Positions 9,239 to 15,923 of a DNA stretch of 25,877 nucleotides are shown here, piece after piece (the stretch's first letter is position 1; every line of letters starts with the position of its first letter). The position numbers were made by a program, and so were the translations under genes. The notes beneath the pieces were generated by a model. The model saw only the letters and a list, made by a program, of their open reading frames with translations, searched no databases and was not told where the DNA came from. The stretch is from CAZPWQ01 sp964590495. Its GTDB lineage: Bacteria > Bacteroidota > Rhodothermia > Balneolales > Balneolaceae. The stretch is taken from NCBI GenBank assembly GCA_964590495.1, contig CAZPWQ010000047.1, positions 1 through 25,877 of the forward strand, given 5' to 3'.

Positions 9239-9958
9239 ATAATTTCGAATACGCTTCGCGTTGACGCCCAGATCACCCCGTCCTATGCGTGAGACTGAGC
9301 GGACATCAATTCTACTTCCTGAATCAGCAGAATCAACCCTGATCACGACATCATCCTTGAATCCGAACCAAGGCAGTTTGTCTGTAGCCTCTATACGGCC
9401 CTCATCCTTGTTTTCCGCAACAATTTCCTCCCACGGCATTTCGTGGGCGGCCTGCAGTGCGTGATCAAATGCTTCATCAACCGATAAATCAAGAAAAAGC
9501 GGCTGAATGTCGGGATAATACTGCTTCTGTGATTCCGCCACTTCATTGCCGCCGTATTCGACAGGATTCGGGGCATCGGTTCGCAACGAAACAATTGCTT
9601 TAAACTGTGGCGGATTTTCCATGTCTGTAGTGATATCATGAATGGGCGGATACTGCTGCGCTTCCAAATACCAGTAGCCAATAAAGGCGACTGCTGCAAT
9701 TCCCAATATAAAACCGATCACAGCCAACATACCGCCCCCTCTTGTGTTCTCTTTCATTTGTACAAACAGGAAAACCACTGCCAGTGCTGCCCCTATCATT
9801 CCCAAAATAGCGCCGCCCGGCAGCATCCATGTAAATGCCGGGCCCAATCCCCACAACCCCCATTGATAGCCATAACCGGCTAACGCTAATACAATAACTG
9901 CTGCAACTGATATCACAATACTTGCAACAGACCATTTAGATATTCTGGATTCTTCCAT
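9206..9958 (-). CDS. DUF1499 family membrane protein
   Basis: Uncharacterised inner-membrane protein of 250 residues. About three hydrophobic segments fill residues 9-115: around WSVASIVISVAAVIVLALAG, around the glycine-rich LPGGAILGMIGAALAVVFLF, and around MLAVIGFILGIAAVAFIGYW. The soluble remainder carries the DUF1499 signature, PWFGFKDDVVIRV followed by GSRIDVRSVSRIGRGDLG and an NAKRIRNYL end. DUF1499 proteins have no established biochemical role. The extreme C-terminus (about ten residues) is encoded by the heptamer array and is probably not functional sequence. The ATG is at 9958. It sits upstream of recC in the same orientation, with 122 bp between its stop and the recC ATG, so co-transcription is possible but functional linkage is not implied. 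Confidence 0.82.
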   Translation of the reverse strand: MEESRISKWSVASIVISVAAVIVLALAGYGYQWGLWGLGPAFTWMLPGGAILGMIGAALAVVFLFVQMKENTRGGGMLAVIGFILGIAAVAFIGYWYLEAQQYPPIHDITTDMENPPQFKAIVSLRTDAPNPVEYGGNEVAESQKQYYPDIQPLFLDLSVDEAFDHALQAAHEMPWEEIVAENKDEGRIEATDKLPWFGFKDDVVIRVDSADSGSRIDVRSVSRIGRGDLGVNAKRIRNYLEQLTINNEQ

Positions 9959-10027
9959 GCCGTATAGATTGGTTAAAGGTCAATATAATGTTATTGGAAA
10001 GCCGCATCGATTGCAACAAAAGAAATC

Positions 10028-10062
10028 AGATTCCAGATTCCAGATACCAGATACCGGTTTCC
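10028..10062. repeat. 7-bp tandem array, AGATTCC/AGATACC type
   Basis: Five heptamers: AGATTCC twice, AGATACC twice and GGTTTCC once. It lies in the gene-free stretch 9959-10269 between the DUF1499 and DMT genes. A related array in the same orientation lies on the other side of the DMT gene (11183-11217). The rest of 9959-10269 holds a REP-like hairpin (10099-10120) and low-complexity purine-rich sequence. A 121-codon open frame across it has no protein-like features. Confidence 0.9.
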
Positions 10063-10098
10063 GGTGTTTAGGTCCAGCACCTTTAAATGCCTTTAACC

Positions 10099-10120
10099 GG
10101 CGCGAGCGTCCACTCGTGTC
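10099..10120. repeat. REP-like palindrome
   Basis: GGCGCGAG (10099-10106) pairs with CTCGTGTC (10113-10120), an 8-bp stem with two G-U pairs and a 6-nt loop. The GCGTCCA core at its centre recurs inverted in the palindrome at 12505-12526. Short GC-rich intergenic hairpins of this kind resemble REP elements moved by TnpA-REP (RAYT) transposases. No such transposase is present in the window. Confidence 0.5.
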
Positions 10121-10269
10121 AAAGTGGTAAAACGAAGCCAAAATCGAACGTGTGAAAAAGGTGTTTTTCTCAGCCAATAGAACCACTCCTAAAGGGGAAT
10201 TAAAGAGGGGGGTTGGACCATCTTTGTTTAGGCATTGAGTTATCTTTGAAAAAAATGAAATCTCCGACT

Positions 10270-11172
10270 CTACGTTCCGGTAACCTTTTTTCTCTTTAGC
10301 TGAATCAATATAACCGCTGCGAGCACCATGAAAATTCCAAACCACTGATAGACGGTAAGAAATTCATCAAACACAAAAACGCCGATCAGGGTGGCAACGA
10401 CCGGCTCAAACGTCGCTGCTATGGAGGCGCGGCTGCTCTCCACCATTGACAGTCCTGTGGTATACAGAAGATATGCTACGACCGTGGGAAAGAATCCCAA
10501 ACCCAATATGACAGGCCAGACCCGCGGAGACGACAACTGGCCGGGTTCAATAAAGATCCCGCTTGCCGGCAGTAAAACAGCAGAAGCAAACAGAAATGTG
10601 TAAGTAATAACAGTCAAAGATTTATACTTACGCAGTGCATACTTACCGAAAATGCTGTAGAGGGCATAACCGAATCCGGACCCCAATCCCACCAGCAGGC
10701 CGAACAGATTCAGCGACTGTATATCCAACGGAAAAATATTAACAACAAGCACACAACCCATCAGGGTTAGCAACAAAGCCAGAATTTTACGGTTTGTCAT
10801 CGGCTCCCCGAATAACATCCAGGAAAGAATGACCACAAAAGCCGGACCCGTATAAAGCAGAATTACAGCTATAGACAGTGATATCTCATCAATAGCAGTA
10901 AAATAGCACCAATTGAAGAAAACGATGCTGAAAATACCCGTCCCGACAAAACTGAAGGAATCCTTTACATCAATTTTAAGCAGTTCCGGATTTTTGACAG
11001 CCAGATAAACCGTCAGCATTACAGCGGCACTGACAATCCTGAGTGTAACGATCTGCAAAGAAGTAAATCCGGCGCCGGAAAGTTCCTCTACAAAAATACC
11101 GATCATACCCCATAATGCAGCTCCCAGCAGCACGTAGATGTAGGCAAGATGGTTTTTAGTCAGAAAGCTCAA
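10270..11172 (-). CDS. EamA/DMT-superfamily transporter
   Basis: Ten-helix drug/metabolite transporter-type permease of 300 residues. Two EamA repeats can be seen: the first has LGAALWGMIGIF near the N-terminus and ILLYTGPAFVVILSW before the mid-point, and the second has GSGFGYALYSIFGKY, then SSRASIAATFEPVVATLIGVFVFDEFLT near the end. The Pro after Glu and the GE/DE motif at the end of each repeat are usual for the family. Substrate cannot be told from sequence; relatives export amino acids, purines or other metabolites. The first start after the upstream in-frame TGA is TTG at 11172, since no ATG occurs before residue 23, inside the first helix. Repeat arrays flank it on both sides. It is probably monocistronic. 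Confidence 0.88.
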   Translation of the reverse strand: MSFLTKNHLAYIYVLLGAALWGMIGIFVEELSGAGFTSLQIVTLRIVSAAVMLTVYLAVKNPELLKIDVKDSFSFVGTGIFSIVFFNWCYFTAIDEISLSIAVILLYTGPAFVVILSWMLFGEPMTNRKILALLLTLMGCVLVVNIFPLDIQSLNLFGLLVGLGSGFGYALYSIFGKYALRKYKSLTVITYTFLFASAVLLPASGIFIEPGQLSSPRVWPVILGLGFFPTVVAYLLYTTGLSMVESSRASIAATFEPVVATLIGVFVFDEFLTVYQWFGIFMVLAAVILIQLKRKKVTGT

Positions 11173-11182
11173 ACTAGATCAT

Positions 11183-11217
11183 AGATTCCAAATACCGGAC
11201 ACCGGATGCCGGATATC
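11183..11217. repeat. 7-bp tandem array, GGATNCC type
   Basis: Five heptamers (AGATTCC, AAATACC, GGACACC, GGATGCC, GGATATC), more diverged than the other arrays. It begins 10 bp upstream of the DMT start codon. AGATTCC also opens the array at 10028, suggesting related arrays on both sides of this gene. The gene-free stretch 11173-11597 further holds the REP-like element at 11296-11382, a 19-bp tandem duplication around 11511-11549 (unit begins GTAGTTGGTATTCT) and the array at 11558. Confidence 0.75.
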
Positions 11218-11295
11218 CGAGCCCGAATTTATGTTTAATCTTGTTCATGTTAATAATCGAGATCCTTAAAGCGAGAAAATGAATTCCCTATAATC

Positions 11296-11382
11296 GTGTC
11301 ATCCTGAACTTGTTTCAGGATCTTCATAGAAGCTTTTAACTAAATAGTTGCAACAGATGCTGAAATAAATTCAGCATGACAC
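11296..11382. repeat. double-hairpin interspersed repeat (REP/BIME-like)
   Basis: Two 27-nt arms (11296-11322 and 11356-11382) are reverse complements at 23 of 27 positions, separated by 33 nt. Each arm also folds on itself: ATCCTGAA with TTTCAGGAT on the left, ATGCTGAA with TTTCAGCAT on the right. The left and right hairpins differ by a compensatory C-G to G-C swap, which keeps both foldable. The outer ends are GTGTCAT and ATGACAC. No coding capacity. From memory, similar 'CATCCTGAA...TTTCAGGAT' repeats are common in bacterial intergenic DNA, but this was not searched. Confidence 0.8.
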
Positions 11383-11557
11383 ATTGTTTATAACTTAGGT
11401 GCTCGTGATAAGATGTTTAAAGCCTCCACGAATAGAACTTAATAGCCCTATTCTTGCCTTATATAAAAGAAATAAGAACCAGATAGCAGTCCTAAATATT
11501 TTAGTAGTTGGGGTAGTTGGTATTCTTTGGTGTAGTTGGTATTCTAAAGTGAATATA

Positions 11558-11620
11558 GGCATCCAACATCAGGCATCTAGTATCCGGCGTCCGGCATCTA
11601 GGATCCGGCATCCAGGATCT
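11558..11620. repeat. 7-bp tandem array, GGCATCC type, encoding the SpeE C-terminus
   Basis: Nine consecutive degenerate heptamers of GGCATCC/AGGATCC type (for example GGCATCC at 11558 and 11607, GGCATCT at 11572 and 11593). The right part, 11598-11620, lies inside speE and encodes its last residues (ILDAGS) and stop. As at the DUF1499 gene, the array has replaced or extended the 3' end of a coding sequence. Confidence 0.88.
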
Positions 11621-12458
11621 CTGAGACGAAGTTCGGAAGCGCAAAACAGCCACGGTGTATATCCAGGTTATAATATTTCAACTCGTCTCCAAATTCATCA
11701 ATCCCCGCCTCAATTCTTTCCTCTATATCCTGGTTCAGAGGATCAGCTCCCTTGCTTGCAAACGAAAAAGACCACATTCCCGCCGGATACAGAGGAATAT
11801 ATGCCAGATACATTTTTGAGATTTCGTACATGGAATCCAGTGTAGTAAATACCTGGTTCATGCTTTTGTGGTAACTCTCCACCCACGGACTTTCCGTTTG
11901 TGCTGCGAGAACTCCATCTTCAGAGAGTCCTTCATAGCAGGCGCGGATAAATTCTTTCTCAAACAATCCTTGCGCCGGACCTACTGGGTCGGAGCCGTCA
12001 ACAATCATTACATCATACGGTTCTCCTATATCATGCACGAATTCAATACCATCCTCAAACAGAACATTAAGTTTGGGATTGTCCCAATCACCGACACCCG
12101 GTAAATGCTTTTTGGAGGCACGTACTACCGCTTCATCAATTTCAACCATATCTACCTGTTTGACAGAACCGTGCCGCATGACTTCCCTGGCCGTACCACC
12201 GTCTCCGCCGCCGATAATCAGTACGCGCTCCGGGTCCGGGTGCGTAAAAACCGGTACATGGCTCAGCATCTCATGGTAAACAAATTCGTCCGTTTCCGAC
12301 AGCATCACCATTCCGTCGATGGTCATCAGGTTACCCCAGGTATCTGTTTCATAAACTTCGACAGTTTGATAGGGCGTCTCTTCCGAAAACAGGAGTTTTT
12401 TAACACCTACTGTCAGGCCGGTTCGTTTGTTGTAGTACTCGTTGTAGGTTAATGGCAT
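11598..12458 (-). CDS. speE: spermidine synthase family aminopropyltransferase
   Basis: Transfers an aminopropyl group from decarboxylated AdoMet to an amine acceptor (putrescine or agmatine), releasing methylthioadenosine. 286 residues, the usual length. Motifs: N-terminal beta domain (TPYQTVEVYET), GNLMTIDGMVMLSETDEFVYHEML, nucleotide loop IGGGDGGTAREV (82-93), acidic VEIDE (105-109), and the catalytic Asp154 in VDGSDPVGPA. The ATG is at 12458. With speD and pdaD immediately upstream in the same orientation it forms a polyamine locus. Because PdaD makes agmatine, this enzyme may use agmatine rather than putrescine, but the sequence does not decide this. The last few residues (ILDAGS) come from a heptamer repeat. 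The 152-bp gap to pdaD contains two strong palindromes, so expression may be partly uncoupled from speD-pdaD. Confidence 0.93.
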   Translation of the reverse strand: MPLTYNEYYNKRTGLTVGVKKLLFSEETPYQTVEVYETDTWGNLMTIDGMVMLSETDEFVYHEMLSHVPVFTHPDPERVLIIGGGDGGTAREVMRHGSVKQVDMVEIDEAVVRASKKHLPGVGDWDNPKLNVLFEDGIEFVHDIGEPYDVMIVDGSDPVGPAQGLFEKEFIRACYEGLSEDGVLAAQTESPWVESYHKSMNQVFTTLDSMYEISKMYLAYIPLYPAGMWSFSFASKGADPLNQDIEERIEAGIDEFGDELKYYNLDIHRGCFALPNFVSEILDAGS

Positions 12459-12504
12459 GTGATGTGGATATTATTAGAATGAAATGATACTTGTCGGCTA
12501 ATAT

Positions 12505-12526
12505 GTTCAAGCGTGGACGCTTGAAC
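12505..12526. repeat. perfect palindrome upstream of speE
   Basis: GTTCAAGCGT (12505-12514) and ACGCTTGAAC (12517-12526) are perfect inverted repeats separated only by GG. It lies 46 bp upstream of the speE ATG. A 2-nt loop would strain an RNA hairpin, so it fits a dimeric-protein operator or a REP-like element at least as well as a terminator. Its TGGACGC core is the inverse of GCGTCCA in the 10099-10120 palindrome. Confidence 0.75.
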
Positions 12527-12548
12527 CAGCCATGGGGAATTTAAGAAT

Positions 12549-12600
12549 TCAGGAGTCAGAAAGTGCAGAAAAATTCTGTCTTCTGAATTCTGACTCCTGA
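12549..12600. repeat. heptamer-built hairpin between pdaD and speE
   Basis: A 13-bp perfect inverted repeat: TCAGGAGTCAGAA (12549-12561) with TTCTGACTCCTGA (12588-12600). A smaller hairpin sits in the loop (CAGAA at 12566-12570 with TTCTG at 12574-12578). The right side also reads as in-phase heptamers of NTTCTGN type from 12573 to 12607, so the palindrome seems to be built from a 7-bp array. It starts 10 bp after the pdaD stop and could end or attenuate the speD-pdaD transcript before speE, although no long U-tract follows. Confidence 0.75.
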
Positions 12601-12610
12601 TCCCTGCTTC

Positions 12611-13123
12611 TCATTCATACCAAAGCACGGCAGCGGCAAAGGTTGCCGCACAGTTTTCCACCTTGTGTTCAATGCCGATCGATTTGATTTCCTTAAGATC
12701 CCTGTTACGATATTCAAAGGCATCTATCACCATCTGGCGGACAATCTCTTCAACATTATCCAGCTTACTGTGATCTTCAAACTCCATGATAACACCCGGT
12801 TGTGTATCATCTTCGGGAATACCAACGGCCACGGCAGACGATATATAGCGTCCGGGAGTTGTTGAGTCAATGGTGGCATATGCCAGGGGAATGAGTCCGC
12901 CGTACGGCAGATCGATATCATTCATTTCCCGCTGTTCAGCTCCGGGGGGCAAGATACTGCTCATCCGCATCAGGTTTGTATCACCGACACCGGCGTTCAG
13001 CAGTGCATTGTCAAAAGCGTTTAACCGGGTCCGCCCTTCCGAGGCACCTTTTACAAGACAGTAAATGTTTGGAGTATTGACCATCCATAATTCTGTCGTA
13101 CGTGTTGAAGGTGATTCTTTCAT
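12611..13123 (-). CDS. pdaD: pyruvoyl-dependent arginine decarboxylase
   Basis: Decarboxylates L-arginine to agmatine, using a pyruvoyl group made by self-cleavage rather than pyridoxal phosphate. 170 residues, normal for the PvlArgDC family known best from archaea (Methanocaldococcus jannaschii) and chlamydiae. The self-processing site is plain: NLMRMSSILPPGAEQ, with cleavage expected between Ser55 and Ser56. The preceding NAGVGDTN and later LPYGGLIPLAYA, and the ENCAATFAAAVLWYE terminus, match the family. The ATG at 13123 lies 13 nt after the speD stop, so the two are very likely co-transcribed and coupled. It supplies agmatine for the polyamine branch. No agmatine ureohydrolase or deiminase is encoded in this window. 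Confidence 0.93.
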   Translation of the reverse strand: MKESPSTRTTELWMVNTPNIYCLVKGASEGRTRLNAFDNALLNAGVGDTNLMRMSSILPPGAEQREMNDIDLPYGGLIPLAYATIDSTTPGRYISSAVAVGIPEDDTQPGVIMEFEDHSKLDNVEEIVRQMVIDAFEYRNRDLKEIKSIGIEHKVENCAATFAAAVLWYE

Positions 13124-13136
13124 GAAAATCTAATTA

Positions 13137-13538
13137 CTAATAACAGATGTTTGAATTTGGTTTAAAACGCAACTTTTGGCCTTTCTCTACCTTAAACATA
13201 CCGCGCTTCATTTCCATACTTGAAGTATTTTTTGAATTAAAAGCTTTTTTCAGATATTCCTGAATAATCCAGGGATCGATAGTATCGCCGCAGGTAAAAA
13301 TATCAACAGCAGCATAATTATATTCCGGCCAGCTGTGAATAGTTACATGGGATTCGGCAATCACAACTACACCACTTACACCGTGCGGACTGAATTTGTG
13401 AAAATTATGAGAGATAATCGTGGCTCTTGATGCGCGGGTAGCTGATAGAAAGGATGTTTCTATAAATTCTACATCATTAATCTTATCAGAATCACAATCA
13501 TAAAATTCTACCAGAATTTGACGACCGAGTGCTTCCAT
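13137..13538 (-). CDS. speD: S-adenosylmethionine decarboxylase proenzyme (SpeD/SpeH class 1b)
   Basis: Makes decarboxylated AdoMet, the aminopropyl donor for SpeE. 133 residues, typical of the short class 1b proenzyme that self-cleaves into beta and pyruvoyl-containing alpha chains. The processing site is ESHVTIHSWPE: Glu62/Ser63, with Ser63 becoming the pyruvoyl, then His68 and Cys83 in FTCGD. These positions equal those of the well-studied Thermotoga maritima enzyme. The ATG at 13538 is preceded by AAGGTGA at about 10 nt. First gene of speD-pdaD-speE. It has a long upstream region with two strong RNA folds, suggesting control in the leader. Confidence 0.95.
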   Translation of the reverse strand: MEALGRQILVEFYDCDSDKINDVEFIETSFLSATRASRATIISHNFHKFSPHGVSGVVVIAESHVTIHSWPEYNYAAVDIFTCGDTIDPWIIQEYLKKAFNSKNTSSMEMKRGMFKVEKGQKLRFKPNSNICY

Positions 13539-13629
13539 TTATTTATTTCACCTTTTGTGTATTGAATAATTGAATGTATAAAACCACTTTTCGTTTTAAT
13601 TGTTTCTGATAATCCTGGTAATAAAACAG

Positions 13630-13688
13630 GTTCTGAACTAAATGATTCCCGGATATTTTTAAACCAGGGACAGTTTGAAACACAGAAC
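13630..13688 (-). promoter_or_regulatory. second stem-loop in the speD leader
   Basis: Nested complementary arms, given in plus-strand coordinates: GTTCTG (13630-13635) with CAGAAC (13683-13688), AACT (13636-13639) with AGTT (13672-13675), and TCCCGG (13647-13652) with CCAGGGA (13664-13670, one bulged A). It lies 92 bp upstream of the speD ATG on the leader side, directly after the terminator-like hairpin. It may be part of a regulatory RNA. No known riboswitch class was recognised. Confidence 0.45.
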
Positions 13689-13695
13689 AATAAAA

Positions 13696-13749
13696 AATGC
13701 GACGGAAAATCTGATGGTGAAGCAATAACCATACAGATGAAGTCGCATT
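13696..13749 (-). terminator. terminator-like hairpin upstream of speD (attenuator or small-RNA end)
   Basis: Three stacked stems pair perfectly: AATGCGAC (13696-13703) with GTCGCATT (13742-13749), ATCTG (13709-13713) with CAGAT (13734-13738), and ATGGT (13714-13718) with ACCAT (13728-13732), with a 9-nt loop. Read leftward, toward speD, the outer stem is followed at once by a run of T (GTCGCATTTTTTA), the form of an intrinsic terminator. The neighbour on the other side is divergent, so no leftward gene ends here. It must either end a small RNA or attenuate speD transcription. Confidence 0.7.
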
Positions 13750-13940
13750 AAAACTACGAGCCGGTAACTTAGATTTAGTATATGAAACAGTTAGGTTTTG
13801 CAATGCATACTAATATATAAAAAGTGAATCTTACTTTTGTTTCTGAGACTTTTACAGTTGCAATTATATAAAATTAACTGCACCATATTAGTTGCAGAAA
13901 ATGATAAACAGTTAAATTACGCAATTTCTGGAAATAATTA

Positions 13941-15923
13941 ATGATTCAACCGAAAAAAAAATTAAGTAATAAAAAAGCTCTTGAGCTCTATCAAAATTTG
14001 TTGCTTCCCCGCCGTATAGAAGAACGAATGTTAAAGCTTTTGCGTCAGAACAAAATAAGCAAATGGTTTTCGGGAATCGGACAGGAAGCCATCTCTGTCG
14101 GTGTTACTTTTGCCCTTGATTCCAAAGACTATCTGTTACCCATGCATCGCAATCTGGGACTCTTCACCACCCGGGGGTTGGATCTCTATAAGCTGTTTTG
14201 TCAGCTGCTGGGTAAGGCTGAGGGATTCAGCCGCGGACGTGACCGTTCTTTTCATTTCGGGGTAATGGAGCATCGTATTGTGGGAATGATCTCCCACCTG
14301 GCTGCCACCATGCCTATAGCAGACGGACTTGCCCTGGCATCCAAATTACGCGAAAGCGGCTTTATCGCCTGCAGTTTCTGTGGTGACGGTGCGACCAGTG
14401 AGGGAGAATTTCATGAAGCTCTGAATCTGGCAGCCGTCTGGGAACTGCCTGTTATATTTATCATCGAAAACAATGGATACGGCCTTTCTACGCCGGTCAG
14501 CGAGCAGTATGCCTGCAATGACCTCGTAGAACGAGCCGCAGGTTACGGTGTAAACGGCATAAAAATTGACGGAAATGATACTTTTGCAGTGATGGATGCC
14601 GTGAAAGAGGCGAAAACAAAAGCTCTGAAAGGTCAGCCTTCGCTGATTGAAGCCAAAACCTTCCGTATGCGCGGGCATGAAGAAGCCTCCGGTACTTTCT
14701 ACGTTCCTGATGAAAAATTTGAGGAATGGAAAAAGAAAGATCCCATTACCCGTTATGAAAACTGGCTGATTGGTAAACAAATTATTTCTGAAGATGAGCT
14801 CGATAATATAAAGAATGAAGTGGACGAACGATTTCTTCCTAATTTAAAACGGGCTCTTGAAGCTGATGAACCTGTCTTTGACCGCAACCGGGAAGAAAGT
14901 GCTTTGTTTACACCGGCAGAATTACCGGAAGCTGAAAAGCCTAATGGTTCTGAATCGGAAAAAAGGTTTGTGGATGCCATTAAGTTCAGCCTGAAGCAGG
15001 CATTTGAGGAAGATGATTCTTTCCTCATTATGGGACAGGATATCGCTGAGTACGGCGGTGTATTTAAAGTTACGGAAGGATTTTTGAAACAATTCGGCAA
15101 AGACCGTATTCGTAATACCCCCATAATTGAGGCCGGCGTCTTGGGTTGTGCCGTAGGTTTGGCTCTCGAAGGTTTCAAACCCATAGTTGAAATGCAGTTT
15201 GCGGATTTCATTTCCTGTGGATTTAACCAGGTAATCAATAATATTGCCAAAGCCCAATACCGGTGGATGCCACCGTTGAATATTACGATTCGGGCTCCTC
15301 ACGGCGGAGGTGTCGGTGCCGGCCCCTATCACTCTCAATCCCCCGAGGGATGGTTCATGCAACATCCCGGATTAAAAATAGTCGTCCCATCTACGGTTGC
15401 AGACGCGCAGAATCTGTTGTATAGCGCCCTTTTTGATCCCAATCCCGTGCTATTTTTCGAACATAAAAAACTGTACCGGAGTATCCGCGAGACAACACCT
15501 GACTTGTCAGTTGCTGAGGAGCTGGGGAAAGCCCGTATTCATCGTAAGGGCAGCGACGCGACCATCGTCACTTATGGTATGGGCGTTCACTGGGCTGGCG
15601 ACTTATCAGAAGAATACAGTGGTAACGGGATTGAGCTGGAAATCATAGACCTGCGCTGTCTGGTTCCCCTGGATATGGAAACGGTGAAGCAGTCAGCAGC
15701 AAAAACCAATAAAGTAATGCTGCTCCAGGAACCGTCTGCTACCCTGGGACCGCTCAGCGAACTTTCAGCACTTATTACCGAATCCTGTTTTGAATACCTG
15801 GATGCACCTGTCATGCGTTGTTCATCACTGGATATTCCCGTACCGTTTAGTCCGAAGCTGGAAGAAGGGTACTTGGCATCCGCGCGAATGAAAGATATTC
15901 TGGAAAAGCTTTTAGCTTATTAG
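13941..15923 (+). CDS. 2-oxoacid dehydrogenase E1, fused alpha and beta subunits
   Basis: Thiamine-diphosphate-dependent E1 of a branched-chain 2-oxoacid (2-oxoisovalerate) or pyruvate dehydrogenase complex: decarboxylates the 2-oxoacid and acylates the lipoyl group of E2. 660 residues with both subunits in one chain. The alpha part (about 1-320) has the TPP motif GDGATSEGEFHEAL...ENNGYG (GDG 148-150, NN 177-178) and RGRDRSFHFG. The beta part (about 335-660) has MGQDIAEYGGVF, IIEAGVLGCAVGLALEGFKP, EMQFADFI and a transketolase C-terminal domain (VTYGMGVHWAGDLSEEY, EIIDLRCLVPLD). Fused E1 chains of this size are common in Bacteroidota-like bacteria. The ATG lacks a Shine-Dalgarno. E2 and E3 are not in the window. 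The exact 2-oxoacid is uncertain; a branched-chain substrate is the family default. Confidence 0.93.
   Translation: MIQPKKKLSNKKALELYQNLLLPRRIEERMLKLLRQNKISKWFSGIGQEAISVGVTFALDSKDYLLPMHRNLGLFTTRGLDLYKLFCQLLGKAEGFSRGRDRSFHFGVMEHRIVGMISHLAATMPIADGLALASKLRESGFIACSFCGDGATSEGEFHEALNLAAVWELPVIFIIENNGYGLSTPVSEQYACNDLVERAAGYGVNGIKIDGNDTFAVMDAVKEAKTKALKGQPSLIEAKTFRMRGHEEASGTFYVPDEKFEEWKKKDPITRYENWLIGKQIISEDELDNIKNEVDERFLPNLKRALEADEPVFDRNREESALFTPAELPEAEKPNGSESEKRFVDAIKFSLKQAFEEDDSFLIMGQDIAEYGGVFKVTEGFLKQFGKDRIRNTPIIEAGVLGCAVGLALEGFKPIVEMQFADFISCGFNQVINNIAKAQYRWMPPLNITIRAPHGGGVGAGPYHSQSPEGWFMQHPGLKIVVPSTVADAQNLLYSALFDPNPVLFFEHKKLYRSIRETTPDLSVAEELGKARIHRKGSDATIVTYGMGVHWAGDLSEEYSGNGIELEIIDLRCLVPLDMETVKQSAAKTNKVMLLQEPSATLGPLSELSALITESCFEYLDAPVMRCSSLDIPVPFSPKLEEGYLASARMKDILEKLLAY

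Larger units (their letters stand above)
13539..13940. promoter_or_regulatory. divergent intergenic region, speD leader and E1 promoter region
   Basis: 402 bp separate the divergent speD and E1 genes, so both promoters must lie here. It is AT-rich, especially 13800-13940. I cannot assign -33/-7 (TTTG/TAnnTTTG) or sigma-70 boxes with confidence. The E1 start at 13941 has no clear Shine-Dalgarno, whereas speD has AAGGTGA. The speD side contains two nested stem-loops (13630-13688 and 13696-13749). Short open frames here overlap speD or lack protein-like composition. Confidence 0.6.

Noticed and set aside
9980..10345. 121-codon leftward open frame across the DUF1499-DMT gap
   Set aside because: It overlaps the DMT gene end, crosses the heptamer array and REP-like hairpin, and has no protein-like motifs.
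11399..11845. 148-codon rightward open frame
   Set aside because: Its first half is intergenic repeat DNA and its second half is antisense to speE; the residues are repeat-derived (Ser/Arg/Pro-rich).
13508..13803. Leftward open frames of 74 and 86 codons upstream of speD, considered as leader peptides
   Set aside because: One overlaps speD out of frame, the other runs through the hairpins, and neither has a ribosome-binding site or conserved-looking sequence.
13851..13872. TTTACA and TATAAA as a sigma-70 promoter for the E1 gene
   Set aside because: The spacing is only about 10 bp, too short for a functional -35/-10 pair.
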